Below the pieces are notes generated by a model. The model was not told the DNA's origin. It saw only the letters and a list, made by a program, of their open reading frames with translations, and did not search any database. Positions 7,485 to 16,188 of a DNA stretch of 64,000 nucleotides are shown here, one piece after another (positions within the stretch are counted from its first letter, which is position 1; every line of letters begins with the position of its first letter). The stretch covers positions 1-64,000 of the forward strand of contig JAPDDQ010000006.1 of the NCBI GenBank assembly GCA_027587225.1. Reading direction: 5' to 3'. The position numbers were made by a program, and so were the translations under genes. This stretch comes from Solirubrobacter taibaiensis (GTDB lineage Bacteria > Actinomycetota > Thermoleophilia > Solirubrobacterales > Solirubrobacteraceae).

Positions 7485-7928
7485 CTACGTCGTGCGGACG
7501 ATCAGCACCGAGCAGGGAGCGTGGTGCGAGACCTTGTTCGGCACGGAGCCCAGCAAGAACCGCCGGGCGCCGGTCATGCCCTTGTTGCCGACCACGATCA
7601 GGTCCGCGTCGCGCTCTTCGGCGACATCCAGGATGGCGTCGGCGGGATCTCCCTCACGAGCGAAGATCTCGACCTCGACGCCGGCGTGACGGACACGGTC
7701 GGCGGCGTCGGAGAGCGTCTGATCGACTTCTTCGCGGGGGTTGACCATCCACTGGAGGTCGGCGGGAGTCTGCCGGGCCTCTTCGCGCAGGCGGGCCTTG
7801 GGAACGGGCTCGTAGGCGGAGACGAGCCACAGCTTGGCGCCCAGGGCCTTGGCGAGGTCGACCGCCTCGTCGACGGCCTTCTGCGCGGTGTCGGAACCGT
7901 CCGTGCCTACGACGATCGAGCGGAACAT
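7485..7928 (-). CDS. Universal stress protein, UspA family
   Basis: This 147-residue single-domain Usp begins FRSIVVGTDGSDTAQKAV. It ends with the ATP-binding pattern GNKGMTGARRFLLGSVPNKV (G-x2-G-x9-G-S) followed by a final strand CSVLIVRT. This pattern marks the ATP-binding subgroup of the family, whose members are induced by stress or slow growth. The ATG at 7928 is the only sensible start. It is upstream of the pseudo-caspase membrane protein on the same strand. Another Usp-like gene (8086-8529) and a candidate tiny membrane protein lie just upstream, so this is a small stress-protein cluster. Confidence 0.92.
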   Translation of the reverse strand: MFRSIVVGTDGSDTAQKAVDEAVDLAKALGAKLWLVSAYEPVPKARLREEARQTPADLQWMVNPREEVDQTLSDAADRVRHAGVEVEIFAREGDPADAILDVAEERDADLIVVGNKGMTGARRFLLGSVPNKVSHHAPCSVLIVRTT

Positions 7929-7972
7929 GGCGCGATCATACGCACGCGCCAGCCGCCACTATGTCGGTTCGG

Positions 7973-8062
7973 TCACAGCTTGATGAGCGCGATCACGAAG
8001 CTGGCGATCACGCAGATCACGATGATCACCTGCATGTAGATCCAGAGGCGGTTCACGGCCAT
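7973..8062 (-). CDS. Candidate 29-residue single-span membrane protein
   Basis: Between the two stress-protein genes a minus-strand ATG at 8062 opens a 29-codon frame ending in TGA at 7975-7973. The product starts MAVNRLWIYMQ and continues as one uninterrupted hydrophobic helix ending in ALIKL. This short amphipathic head, single helix and terminal Lys is typical of real small membrane proteins and unlikely by chance, because most GC-rich frames are rich in Arg, Pro and Ala. No strong ribosome site is visible. It is a prediction without family assignment. Confidence 0.5.
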   Translation of the reverse strand: MAVNRLWIYMQVIIVICVIASFVIALIKL

Positions 8063-8085
8063 CAGGCTAGTGGCCCGCTCTCATC

Positions 8086-8529
8086 TCAGGCCGGGGCGGC
8101 CTCCTTGCGGCTGGAGGCGACCACGGTCGTCACCGGCAGTCCGAGCCCCGCGGCCTTGGCCGGCAGATCCAGGTGCAGCCACTTGGAGACGCGCTGGGGT
8201 AGCGTCGAGATGATCAGCTCGTCGAAGCCGTGCACGTTGATCGCGTCCTGGATGGCCGCGAGCGGCTCAGGGACGCCGATCATGCTCTCCACCGGCGCGC
8301 CCGCGGCCTCCTCGAGCAGCGGCACCGCGAGCTCCACGACGGCCTCGGCCTCACTCTGGCTCTGGTCCTCCGGATCGACGAGCTTGTGCAAGCCGTGCGC
8401 GGCGTTCGGGACCAACAAAGTGAACGTCACCGGCCCACGCGCCGCCCGCTGCCGCACCGCCTCCAGCAACGCGGGCGTCGCGGCCGTCTTGTTGGCGACG
8501 ACGAGGACTCGAACGGCCTCACTGGACAC
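8086..8529 (-). CDS. UspA-like alpha/beta protein, non-canonical
   Basis: The 147-residue protein has alternating strands and helices like a Usp domain: VRVLVVANKTAATPALLEAV at the start, VTFTLLVPNA, then GFDELIISTLPQRVSKWLHLDLPAKA and a closing strand LPVTTVVAS. The canonical ATP-binding glycines of UspA are absent, so it belongs to a divergent branch and may not bind ATP. The GTG start at 8529 is supported by an AGGGGGAA ribosome site about 9 bases upstream. Its neighbours are a canonical Usp and a candidate small membrane peptide on the same strand. Confidence 0.75.
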   Translation of the reverse strand: MSSEAVRVLVVANKTAATPALLEAVRQRAARGPVTFTLLVPNAAHGLHKLVDPEDQSQSEAEAVVELAVPLLEEAAGAPVESMIGVPEPLAAIQDAINVHGFDELIISTLPQRVSKWLHLDLPAKAAGLGLPVTTVVASSRKEAAPA

Positions 8530-8601
8530 AGGGCGCTTCCCCCTTCACGGACAGATCGCTTGCGGCAATTGTCGCAAGCGATCCGGGAACGTCAACCCGA
8601 C

Positions 8602-11600
8602 TTACAGGTGCGCGGAGGCAGTGGCGTGCGTGACCCAGCGCTTGCCGGACCTGCGCTTGACCGTCAGCGTGACCTGGGGGTCGGCGCCCGCCGCGGCCTT
8701 GACCGTGACGCGCTTGGAGTAGCCCTTGACGGTGGTCTGGGTCTTGGTGAAGGTCTTGGTCTTCTTGCCCAGCTTGACCTTGATGACGAGCTGGAACGTG
8801 CCCTTGCCGAGCGCGAGCGGGCGCAGATCGACCGTCGTGGCGCTCGGGGTGGACGACAGCGCGAGCTGGCCGACGAGCCGCTTGGAGGACGAGGAGTGCC
8901 CCTTCAGCAGGACCGCCTCGCTCGAGCTGCGCGGGGTGACCGCCGCCGACTCCTCGTGACGCTCGGCGAGCACGACCGGAGCCGAGACACCGGCGTTCCC
9001 AGCGGCGTCGGCGCCCGAGACGACGACCTTGCCCTTGGCCACCGTGAACGGAGCGCCGGCGGCGATCGGGGTCGCGGTACCGCCGTCGACCGACCAGGCG
9101 AGCCCGGTCAGGCCGGACAGCCCGTCCGTGCCGGCCGCGGTGCAGGTGTACTTGAGCGACTTGGCGTCCGGGATGCACGTGGCCGTGACGGCCGGAGGCG
9201 TGCGGTCGATCTTGACCGCACCCTGCGCCGTGGCCTCGTTGCCGGCCCCGTCGACCGCGCGGAACGCAACCGCGGTCGAGCCTTCGACGTTCACCGTGTA
9301 CGCGCCACCGGTCACTTCGACGGCGCCGTCACCGCCGCGCGAGGCGGTCAGGACGGGCAGGCCCGAGAGCCCGCCGTCGGCGGCCACGGAGCAGACGGCC
9401 GGGGTGTTGCGCCAGGTCGGAGCACCGCAGGTGGCGGTCAGCGTCGGAGCGGTCTTGTCGATCCCGACCGTGTCCAGACGCCAGCCGGAGTCGTTGCCGG
9501 CCACGTCGGTCACGCGGGTGTAGAGCTTGTAGGAGCCTTCCTGAGCGATCGCCACGGCGGGTGAAGTCGACACGGCGCCCGAGTCGACCTTCCACTCGAC
9601 GGTCGCGAGGCCGGACGTCGCGTCCGTGCCCGAGACGGTCGTCGCGAAGTTCGAGTTGCGCCACGGATGGCTCACGACGGGGGTCGAGTTGACCGGCTTC
9701 GTCAGGTCCACCTTGACCGTCTCGTTGCGCCAGGCGGACTCGTTGCCGGCCTTGTCGACGACGCGCGTCTGCAGCGTCTGCGTCCCGTCGGTGGAGACCA
9801 CGGCGGGCGTGCCGGACTTGATCTCGCTCGTCCCCACGCGGTACTCGTAGTGATCCACGCCGGCGCCGACGTCGGTACCCGTCAGGTCCAGCGACAGCGC
9901 CGTCTTCTGCCAGGCGGTGGGCGCGGCGGCGCTCGTATTGGCCGGGATGACGGTGTCGACCTTGACCGTGCTGGTCGTCCAGTCGGTCTGCTGACCCGCG
10001 TTGTCGGTGACGCTGCGCGCGATCGTGAACGTGCCGTCGCCCGGGAGCGTGAAGTTCGCGTGGTCGGCGTTCACGGTCGTGACCGCGCCGCCGTTGACCG
10101 TGTACTCGATCTGCGCCACGCCGGAGGTCGCGTCGGTCGCGGTGAGCGCGACGTCGCGGGACTTGACCCAGCCGGACGGCAGGTCGGTCGTGTCCTCGGG
10201 CAGCTTCTGGTCGATCCGCAGCGTGTGCGTGCGCCAGACGCCGGTGTTGTTGGCCCAGTCGCGCGCCCGGGTCTTGATCGTGTAGACGCCGTCCTCGGTG
10301 ACGGTGAACGTCAGGTTGTTCGTGCCGGAGACGATCGCCCGGCCGGCGATCTGGTACTCGACGAGCCGCACGTCCGAACCGTCGTCGTTGGCGGTGACGG
10401 TCACGCTGACCGGGCCGGTCTGCCAACCCGTCGGAATCGTCGTGTTGTCGATCGGCGCGTCCGTGTCCTCGGACGGGAGGGCCAGGTCGACGGTGGTGTT
10501 GAACGTCTTCCAGACGCTCCAGTTGCCCGCGTTGTCCTGCACGCGCGTCTTGAGCACGTGCGGGCCGGCGCCGTTGATCGTCGCCTGGGGCTGCGTCTTG
10601 ACCGCGCCGTTGTCGAGCGTCCACTCGACCGAGCCCGAGGGGCCGGACAGCGCGTCGGTCGCGGTGATGGAGATCTTGCGGCTGTTGGGCACCGTGGCCG
10701 GGACCGTCGTCGTGTCGACCGGCTTGACCGAGTCGATGCTGATGGTCTCGTTGCGCCAGCCGGAGAAGTTGCCCGCGATGTCCTTGATCCGCGTGGAGAG
10801 CGTGTGCACGCCGTCGCCGCTGACGTAGGCGTCGGTGACGCCGAGCGAGCCGGTGGTGACGACGCCGCTGTCGACCTGCCACTCGACGTGCGCCACGCCG
10901 GAGAGCGTGTCGGTGCCGTTGAGGCGGACGCCGTAAGCGTTCTGGCGCCAGGCGGTCGGGGCGGGCGGCGTGCTGTTCACGGGCGAGTCGGGGTCCAGGC
11001 GCACCGTGCGCGGCACCCAGCCCGTCGTGTTGCCGGCGACGTCGACCACGCGCGTCTCGAGCGTGTGCTCACCGGCGCCGCTGACGGTCGCCGTCGTGGT
11101 GTTGCCGTTGACGACCACCGGGAGGGTGCCATCGATCTTGTACTCGACGCGCGCCACGCCGGAGGTCGCGTCCGTGCCGTGCACGTTGACGTCCAGGGAC
11201 GTGCGGTTCAGCCACGCGGAGGAGACGGTGGTGTTGTCGCTCGGCAGGACCGTGTCGATGCGGACCGACTGGATCTTCCAGGACGACTGCTTGCCGTCGC
11301 CGTCGGTCATGCGCGTGCGGAGCGTGTGCACGCCCTCGCCGCTGACGGTCACGGTGACGGGGCCGGCGCCGGGGACGACCGCCGAACGCGCGTCCTCGAC
11401 CAGCTCCCACTCGATCTGTGCGACGCCGCTGCCGCCCGTGTCCGTGCCGGACACGCTGACGTCGACCGACGGCGTGGTGATCCAGCCGGCCGGGACGGTC
11501 GTGGTGTCCACCGGAGCGGCGGAGTCCACGCGCACGATGTGGGGCGTCACGGCGCTCACGTTGCCCGCGAGGTCGACGACGCTCGTCTGCAGCGTGTGCG

Positions 11601-12156
11601 TGCCGTTGGCGGTGATGTCGAACGTGTCGCCGACGTTGGCCGCGGTCGGGCCGTTGCCATCGAGGTTGTAGACCACGTGCGAGACGCCGGACTGATCGCC
11701 GATGTCGGTGCCGGAAAGCGTGATGGTGGCCTTGTCGTGCTGCCAGCCCACCGGGACGGTCGAGGTGTCGACCGGGAGCGTGGTGTCGACGTAGACGAAG
11801 TCCTCGACCCAGCCCGTCCAGTTGCCCGTGCCCGTCTCCTGGGCGCGGTGCAGGAAGCTGTGCGTGCCGGTGCCGGAGATGGACGCGGTGGGGCCGGTCT
11901 GCGTGGTGCCGCAGTCGATCTTCCACTCGAAGCCCTGCTCGCCGGTGCCCTGCAGGTTCACGTTGACGGCCGCGTTGCGCCAGCCGGAGGGAACGGTCGT
12001 GTCATCGGTGGCCGTGGTGGCCGCCGGCAGGGTGTCGCTGACGCACATGGGCAGCGAGTTGATGGATGCCCACGGGTTCGCGGACGCGGTCGCCGGGAGG
12101 GCGAGAGTCACCGCGAGCAAGAGGAGGAATATGCGAATCCGAGGCTTCACGCTCAC
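8602..12156 (-). CDS. Secreted protein of 12 tandem OmpL47/Ig-like repeats
   Basis: The 1184-residue protein has a signal peptide (IFLLLLAVTLALPATASA) and then about ten tandem repeats of 80-90 residues. Each runs PVDTTTVPAGW, a beta region, GTDxxSGVAxVEWxxDG, and GxHTLxTRVxDxAGN, and closes with TVxID. Two more divergent repeats start PTLTATC and PAVTATC. The C-terminal 110 residues are Lys-rich strands (KLGKKTKTFTKTQT) that resemble other actinobacterial extracellular beta domains. No enzymatic motif or LPXTG signal is visible, so it is probably a surface or secreted adhesive or structural protein. The GTG start at 12156 is chosen for its GAGGTGG ribosome site about 9 bases upstream and the adjoining signal peptide. 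It is divergent from the MobA-like gene. Confidence 0.85.
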   Translation of the reverse strand: MSVKPRIRIFLLLLAVTLALPATASANPWASINSLPMCVSDTLPAATTATDDTTVPSGWRNAAVNVNLQGTGEQGFEWKIDCGTTQTGPTASISGTGTHSFLHRAQETGTGNWTGWVEDFVYVDTTLPVDTSTVPVGWQHDKATITLSGTDIGDQSGVSHVVYNLDGNGPTAANVGDTFDITANGTHTLQTSVVDLAGNVSAVTPHIVRVDSAAPVDTTTVPAGWITTPSVDVSVSGTDTGGSGVAQIEWELVEDARSAVVPGAGPVTVTVSGEGVHTLRTRMTDGDGKQSSWKIQSVRIDTVLPSDNTTVSSAWLNRTSLDVNVHGTDATSGVARVEYKIDGTLPVVVNGNTTTATVSGAGEHTLETRVVDVAGNTTGWVPRTVRLDPDSPVNSTPPAPTAWRQNAYGVRLNGTDTLSGVAHVEWQVDSGVVTTGSLGVTDAYVSGDGVHTLSTRIKDIAGNFSGWRNETISIDSVKPVDTTTVPATVPNSRKISITATDALSGPSGSVEWTLDNGAVKTQPQATINGAGPHVLKTRVQDNAGNWSVWKTFNTTVDLALPSEDTDAPIDNTTIPTGWQTGPVSVTVTANDDGSDVRLVEYQIAGRAIVSGTNNLTFTVTEDGVYTIKTRARDWANNTGVWRTHTLRIDQKLPEDTTDLPSGWVKSRDVALTATDATSGVAQIEYTVNGGAVTTVNADHANFTLPGDGTFTIARSVTDNAGQQTDWTTSTVKVDTVIPANTSAAAPTAWQKTALSLDLTGTDVGAGVDHYEYRVGTSEIKSGTPAVVSTDGTQTLQTRVVDKAGNESAWRNETVKVDLTKPVNSTPVVSHPWRNSNFATTVSGTDATSGLATVEWKVDSGAVSTSPAVAIAQEGSYKLYTRVTDVAGNDSGWRLDTVGIDKTAPTLTATCGAPTWRNTPAVCSVAADGGLSGLPVLTASRGGDGAVEVTGGAYTVNVEGSTAVAFRAVDGAGNEATAQGAVKIDRTPPAVTATCIPDAKSLKYTCTAAGTDGLSGLTGLAWSVDGGTATPIAAGAPFTVAKGKVVVSGADAAGNAGVSAPVVLAERHEESAAVTPRSSSEAVLLKGHSSSSKRLVGQLALSSTPSATTVDLRPLALGKGTFQLVIKVKLGKKTKTFTKTQTTVKGYSKRVTVKAAAGADPQVTLTVKRRSGKRWVTHATASAHL

Positions 12157-12191
12157 GTTGATCGGCCACCTCGGTAAAACCTGTAGCCATC

Positions 12192-12713
12192 GTGGACAAA
12201 CTGGTCGTCGCGGTGTTAGCGGGGGGACGTGGCACCCGCCTGGGTGGAGCCAAAGCCATGGTGGAGCTGGACGGCGCGCCCCTGATTCAGCGTCCACTCG
12301 CGGTCGCCCGCGCCGCCGGACTCGAAGCCTTCGTGGTGGCCAAGCGCGGCACCGCGCTGCCGGACGTGCCCACCTGGTACGAGCCGGATGAGCCCACACA
12401 CCCGTTGCTCGGGCTCATCACCGCGCTCGAGCACGGGCCGGTGATCGCCGTCGCCTGTGACCAGCCGTGGCTCACGCCGGAGCTGTTGCGGGCGCTGGCC
12501 GATCACGCCGGGCCGGCGATCGCGGTCGAGCGCGAGCCGTTCCCGGGTCGCTACGAGCCGCTGCAGCTGCCGGTGCTGCGTGATGCGCTCGAGCAGGAGG
12601 CGTCGCTGCGCGCGACGCTTGGCCGCCTGCAGCCGGCCGTGCTGGGCGCGGACCGCGCCCTTGTCGCCTCCATCAACACGCCTGAGGACCTGGCGGCTGC
12701 CCGTGACGCGTGA
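12192..12713 (+). CDS. MobA-like nucleotidyltransferase (molybdenum cofactor guanylyltransferase type)
   Basis: The 173-residue protein opens with the nucleotide-binding signature VLAGGRGTRLGGAKAMVELD and keeps the MobA layout: PLLGLITALEH, then VIAVACDQPWLTPELLRAL with the metal-binding Asp. MobA links GMP to molybdopterin. Related small transferases (MocA, CofC) share the fold, so the exact nucleotide is uncertain. The GTG start at 12192 directly precedes the first strand. The stop overlaps the next gene by 11 bases, which suggests joint expression with the FAD oxidoreductase. Confidence 0.8.
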   Translation: MDKLVVAVLAGGRGTRLGGAKAMVELDGAPLIQRPLAVARAAGLEAFVVAKRGTALPDVPTWYEPDEPTHPLLGLITALEHGPVIAVACDQPWLTPELLRALADHAGPAIAVEREPFPGRYEPLQLPVLRDALEQEASLRATLGRLQPAVLGADRALVASINTPEDLAAARDA

Positions 12714-13677
12714 CTTCGCGGTGGTCGGCGGCGGGATCGTCGGCTGCGCGCTCGCCGCGTTCCTGGCCGAAGGCGGCGCCAACGTGACCCTCTACGAGCG
12801 CGAGGCGATCGCCGCCGGCGCTTCCGGGCGCAACTCCGGTGTCGTCCAGGACCCGCTCGATCCCGAGCTGACCGCCCTGTACGAGGAGTCGCTCGGCCAC
12901 TACCGCGATCTCGAAGGCTTCGACCTGCCGGAGCACCCGTCCGGCCTGCTGCTCATCCACGAAGAGCCGTTCGAGCACGACGGCGCCGAGCTGATCGAGG
13001 ACCCGCAGCGGCTCGAGCCGGCGCTCCAACCCGGCCTGTTCGCACGCCGGATCGACACCGGCCGCCCCGTCCCGCCCGCGGCCGCCGCACGCGCGTGGGC
13101 GCAAAGAGCGCAGCGCGCGGGAGCGAAGATCGAGCTCGGCAGCGACGGCCCGACGAGCGGCCCGCGGATCATCGCCGCCGGCCCGTGGACGCGAGAGCTG
13201 GTGGCGCTCCCGATCGCACCCGTGTGGGGCGTCGTGGTCGACGTCGAGCTGTCCGACGCGCCGACGCACGTGCTCGAAGAGGCGGGGATCGACGCGCTCA
13301 CGTCGGAGGACCTACCCGACGTGCTGTTCAGCGCGGTGACCGCGCGCGGCATCTCGGCCATCGGCTCGACGTTCATGCCGGACAAGCCCGAGCCGGAGGC
13401 GCTCGCCCCGGAGATCCTCGCCAATGCGCGGCGGTTTCTCGCGGATCTCGGGAGCGTGCGCGGCCTGCGGGCGTGCGCGCGGCCGGGCTCGGCCGACGGG
13501 CGGCCGATGCTGGGCCGCATCGAAGAGGAGCTCTACGTGGCCAGCGGCCACGGAGCTTGGGGGATCACGCTCGGGCCGGCGTCGGCGCGGCTCGTCGCGG
13601 ATCTGGCCCTCGGGAGGCCGGTGGAGATCCCACCGGCCCTGGACGTGCGCCGGTTTAGTGCCCCGACGTCGTCGTAG
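12703..13677 (+). CDS. FAD-dependent oxidoreductase, DAO/glycine oxidase-like
   Basis: The 324-residue flavoprotein has an N-terminal Rossmann motif (DFAVVGGGIVGCALAAFLAE) and a following Glu-ended strand (VTLYERE). SGRNSGVVQ is the usual loop near the flavin in the DAO family, and a C-terminal block PGSADGRPMLGRIEEELYVA then GHGAWGITLGPASARL closes the FAD site. Substrates of the family are amines or amino acids; the specific one cannot be read. It is shorter than ThiO/GlyOx (about 370). The GTG at 12703 overlaps the MobA-like gene. Its 3' end overlaps the convergent repeat-protein gene by 23 bases. Confidence 0.82.
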   Translation: MTRDFAVVGGGIVGCALAAFLAEGGANVTLYEREAIAAGASGRNSGVVQDPLDPELTALYEESLGHYRDLEGFDLPEHPSGLLLIHEEPFEHDGAELIEDPQRLEPALQPGLFARRIDTGRPVPPAAAARAWAQRAQRAGAKIELGSDGPTSGPRIIAAGPWTRELVALPIAPVWGVVVDVELSDAPTHVLEEAGIDALTSEDLPDVLFSAVTARGISAIGSTFMPDKPEPEALAPEILANARRFLADLGSVRGLRACARPGSADGRPMLGRIEEELYVASGHGAWGITLGPASARLVADLALGRPVEIPPALDVRRFSAPTSS

Positions 13678-14413
13678 ACGTGTCGGTCGTGATCTTGCCG
13701 CTACCGGTCGTGCCGGCAGAAGTCGTATCGGTCGCGGTCGTGTCGGTCGTCGACGGCGTCTGCTCCGTGGACGTCTCGGTCTTCGGACGCAGGCCGATCA
13801 CCTGACGGTCCTTGCCGGTGCCGTAGATGTGGAACTCGCGGCCCTCGCGCTTGACGAGCGTGAAGACGTCGCCGTCGCGGACGTTGCCGGACGTGTTCAG
13901 GTACAGCCCGTTGCGCGAGCCCGTGAGGATGTCGGCGTAGGCGCGACCCTCGACCTGCTTGACCGTCTCGTTCTTCGGCGCCTTGGTGCTGGTGCCGCTC
14001 GAAGCGGACGAGGACTTGTCGGTCGTGTCGGTCTTGTCCGTCTTGTCGGTCGACGAGGACTTCTCGCCGCCGCTGGACACGACCTTGCGGTCCTTGCCGG
14101 TGCCGTAGATGTGCTGATCCGCCTTGCCGTTCTCGCCCTTGACGAGGATGAACGCCTCACCGTCGCGGGCGTTGCCGGACGTGTTGACGTACATACCGGC
14201 GCGGGAACCCGTGAGGATCTCGGCGTAGTTCTCGCCCTCGACCGGCTTCGTCGTCTCCTTCTCGGAGGCGGACGTGGCGGTCTTCAGGGCACTGGAGAAG
14301 GTGGTGGAGGTCCCCGTGGTCTTGAGCGACGAGGACTGCTGGCTCTTGGCCGCGTTGTTCGCGGCCGTGATGCCTTGGAGGAGGGAAGTATCGACGCGCA
14401 TTGGGTTGTTCAC
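13655..14413 (-). CDS. Two-repeat protein with Ser/Thr-rich linkers, function unknown
   Basis: The protein has about 252 residues and no signal peptide or membrane segment. Two homologous units of about 55 residues are visible. The first runs VEGENYAEILTGSRAGMYVN through HIYGTGKDRKVV and the second VEGRAYADILTGSRNGLYLN through HIYGTGKDRQVI. Each contains NTSGNxRDGxxFxLVK. They are joined by a low-complexity linker rich in Ser, Thr, Asp and Lys, and the C-terminal tail is almost pure Ser/Thr/Gly/Asp. I do not recognise the family. The GTG start at 14413 is preferred because AAAGG lies 8 bases upstream; an ATG four codons later is the alternative. The 3' end overlaps the FAD oxidoreductase gene on the other strand. 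Confidence 0.65.
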   Translation of the reverse strand: MNNPMRVDTSLLQGITAANNAAKSQQSSSLKTTGTSTTFSSALKTATSASEKETTKPVEGENYAEILTGSRAGMYVNTSGNARDGEAFILVKGENGKADQHIYGTGKDRKVVSSGGEKSSSTDKTDKTDTTDKSSSASSGTSTKAPKNETVKQVEGRAYADILTGSRNGLYLNTSGNVRDGDVFTLVKREGREFHIYGTGKDRQVIGLRPKTETSTEQTPSTTDTTATDTTSAGTTGSGKITTDTSTTTSGH

Positions 14414-14464
14414 CCCATCGGCCTTTCGTCCGAGGCCCTTTAGCCCCGTAAGAAAAGAGACTCG

Positions 14465-14821
14465 ATGCCCTGGCTCATCGACGCCATGAACGTGATCGGC
14501 TCGCGCCCGGACGGCTGGTGGCGGGACCGCGAGGGCGCGATGCGGCGCCTCGTCGACGAGATCCGCGGGTGGGCGGAGGACGAGGTAACCGTGGTACTCG
14601 ACGCGGGCCCTGAAGACTTGACTGGGACCGTCGGCCACGTGACCGTCATCCGCGCCCGGCGGCGCGGGCGCGACGCGGCCGACGACGAGATCGCGGCCCT
14701 CGCCGGCCCGGGCGACCTTGTCGTCACCTCCGACGCGACGCTGGCGGCCCGCGTGCGGGAACGCGGCGCGACGGTTGAAGGCGCGGGCACGTTCCGGCGT
14801 CGGCTAGATTCCTCGCGGTGA
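14465..14821 (+). CDS. Small NYN/PIN-like RNA-binding protein (YacP type)
   Basis: The 118-residue protein has a nuclease-like fold pattern: WLIDAMNVIGSRP with the first acidic residue, VTVVLDAGPEDL, a basic segment RARRRGRDAADDEIAAL with clustered Asp residues, and LVVTSDATLAARVRERGA at the end. This order matches NYN-domain proteins such as YacP/Rae1, which bind or cleave RNA. The acidic residues needed for metal binding appear to be present. The stop overlaps the GTG start of the UDP-glucose pyrophosphorylase gene by 4 bases, so the two are co-transcribed. Confidence 0.8.
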   Translation: MPWLIDAMNVIGSRPDGWWRDREGAMRRLVDEIRGWAEDEVTVVLDAGPEDLTGTVGHVTVIRARRRGRDAADDEIAALAGPGDLVVTSDATLAARVRERGATVEGAGTFRRRLDSSR

Positions 14822-16188
14822 GTGACGAAGGGCTGCGCGCTGCCGTCGAGAAGATGCGCGAGGAGGGCGTGGCGGACGCCGCCATCAACGCTTTCGAGCA
14901 CTACTACCGCCAGCTCGAGGCGGGCGAGACGGGCCTGATGCCCGAGGACTCGATCGAGCCGGTCGACGACCTGCCCTTGCTCGACGACCTCCCGTTCAAC
15001 GCGGCCGCCGAGCGCGAGGCGCTGGGCCGGGCCGTGGTGCTGCGGCTCAACGGCGGGCTCGGCACGAGCATGGGCCTGACCGGCGCGAAGTCGCTCCTAG
15101 AGGCCAAGGACGGGATGAGCTTCCTGGACGTCATCGCCCGCCAGGTGCTCGCCCTGCGCGCCGAGCACGACGTCGAGCTGCCCCTGCTGCTGATGGACTC
15201 GTTCTCCACCCGCGACGACTCGCTGGCCGCGCTCGCGGACTATCCCGACCTCGATATCGGGCTGCCGCTGGACTTCATCCAGAACAAGGAGCCCAAGCTC
15301 CTCGTCGACGATCTGACGCCCGCCGCGTGGCCGGACAATCCGGCGCTCGAGTGGTGCCCGCCGGGTCACGGCGACCTGTACACGGCGCTCGTCACCTCCG
15401 GCATGCTCGAGCAGCTGCTGGAGCGGGGGTTCGAGTACGCGTTCGTCGCGAACTCCGACAACCTCGGCGCGGTCGTCGAGCCGCGCATCCTCACGTACAT
15501 GGCCGCGAACGACGTGCCGTTCCTGATGGAGGTCACCGAGCGCACGGAGGCCGACCGCAAGGGTGGGCACCTCGCGATCCGCAAGGCGGATGATCGGCTC
15601 GTGCTGCGGGAGACCGCGCAGACGCCCGACGAGGACCTCAAGGCGCTGCAGGACCTGAGCAAGCACCGCTTCGCCAACACGAACAACCTGTGGGTGAACC
15701 TGCGGGCGCTGGACGCGGCGATGCGAGAGCGCGACAACGTCCTCGGGCTCCCGATGATCCGCAACTCCAAGACGGTGGACCCGGGCGACAAGTCCTCGCC
15801 GAAGGTGTTCCAGATCGAGACCGCGATGGGCGCGGCGATCGAGGTGTTCGACGGCGCCCGCGCGCTGATCGTCCCGCGCACCCGCTTCGCTCCGGTCAAG
15901 ACGACGGACGACCTGCTCGCGCTGCGCAGCGACGCCTACCAGTTGACCGAGGACTCACGCGTGGAACTCGTCCGCGACAGCGTCCCGATCGTCACGCTGG
16001 ACCCCGACCACTACAAGCTGATGCGCGACTTCGACGCGCGGTTCCCGCAGGGGCCCGTGTCCTTGAAGGAGGCCGACCGCTTCGAGGTCGAGGGCGACGT
16101 GACGTTCGGCGCGGATGTCGTCGCGCGCGGGTCGGTGAAGGTCACCGGGCCGGCGACGATCGAAGACGGCGCCGTCCTCACGGACTGA
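14818..16188 (+). CDS. UTP-glucose-1-phosphate uridylyltransferase, eukaryotic (UDPGP) type
   Basis: The 456-residue enzyme belongs to the UDPGP family rather than the bacterial GalU family. The nucleotide-binding motif is VVLRLNGGLGTSMGLTGAKS, followed by LMDSFSTRDDS, EWCPPGHGDLYTAL and FVANSDNLGAVVEP, and the Lys-containing NTNNLWVNLRAL. The length and block order match UGPases of eukaryotes and some actinobacteria. It makes UDP-glucose for glycogen, trehalose or envelope glycans. The GTG start at 14818 overlaps the NYN gene. The stop overlaps the convergent lipoprotein gene by 11 bases. Confidence 0.92.
   Translation: MSDEGLRAAVEKMREEGVADAAINAFEHYYRQLEAGETGLMPEDSIEPVDDLPLLDDLPFNAAAEREALGRAVVLRLNGGLGTSMGLTGAKSLLEAKDGMSFLDVIARQVLALRAEHDVELPLLLMDSFSTRDDSLAALADYPDLDIGLPLDFIQNKEPKLLVDDLTPAAWPDNPALEWCPPGHGDLYTALVTSGMLEQLLERGFEYAFVANSDNLGAVVEPRILTYMAANDVPFLMEVTERTEADRKGGHLAIRKADDRLVLRETAQTPDEDLKALQDLSKHRFANTNNLWVNLRALDAAMRERDNVLGLPMIRNSKTVDPGDKSSPKVFQIETAMGAAIEVFDGARALIVPRTRFAPVKTTDDLLALRSDAYQLTEDSRVELVRDSVPIVTLDPDHYKLMRDFDARFPQGPVSLKEADRFEVEGDVTFGADVVARGSVKVTGPATIEDGAVLTD

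Noticed and set aside
8602..12156. The tandem units of the 12-repeat gene as a DNA satellite or CRISPR array
   Set aside because: The units are protein-level repeats of about 250 bases with diverged DNA sequence, all in one reading frame.
9667..12177. An 836-codon plus-strand frame opposite the 12-repeat protein
   Set aside because: It is an antisense shadow of the repeated gene; the apparent repeats in its translation mirror the repeats of the real protein.
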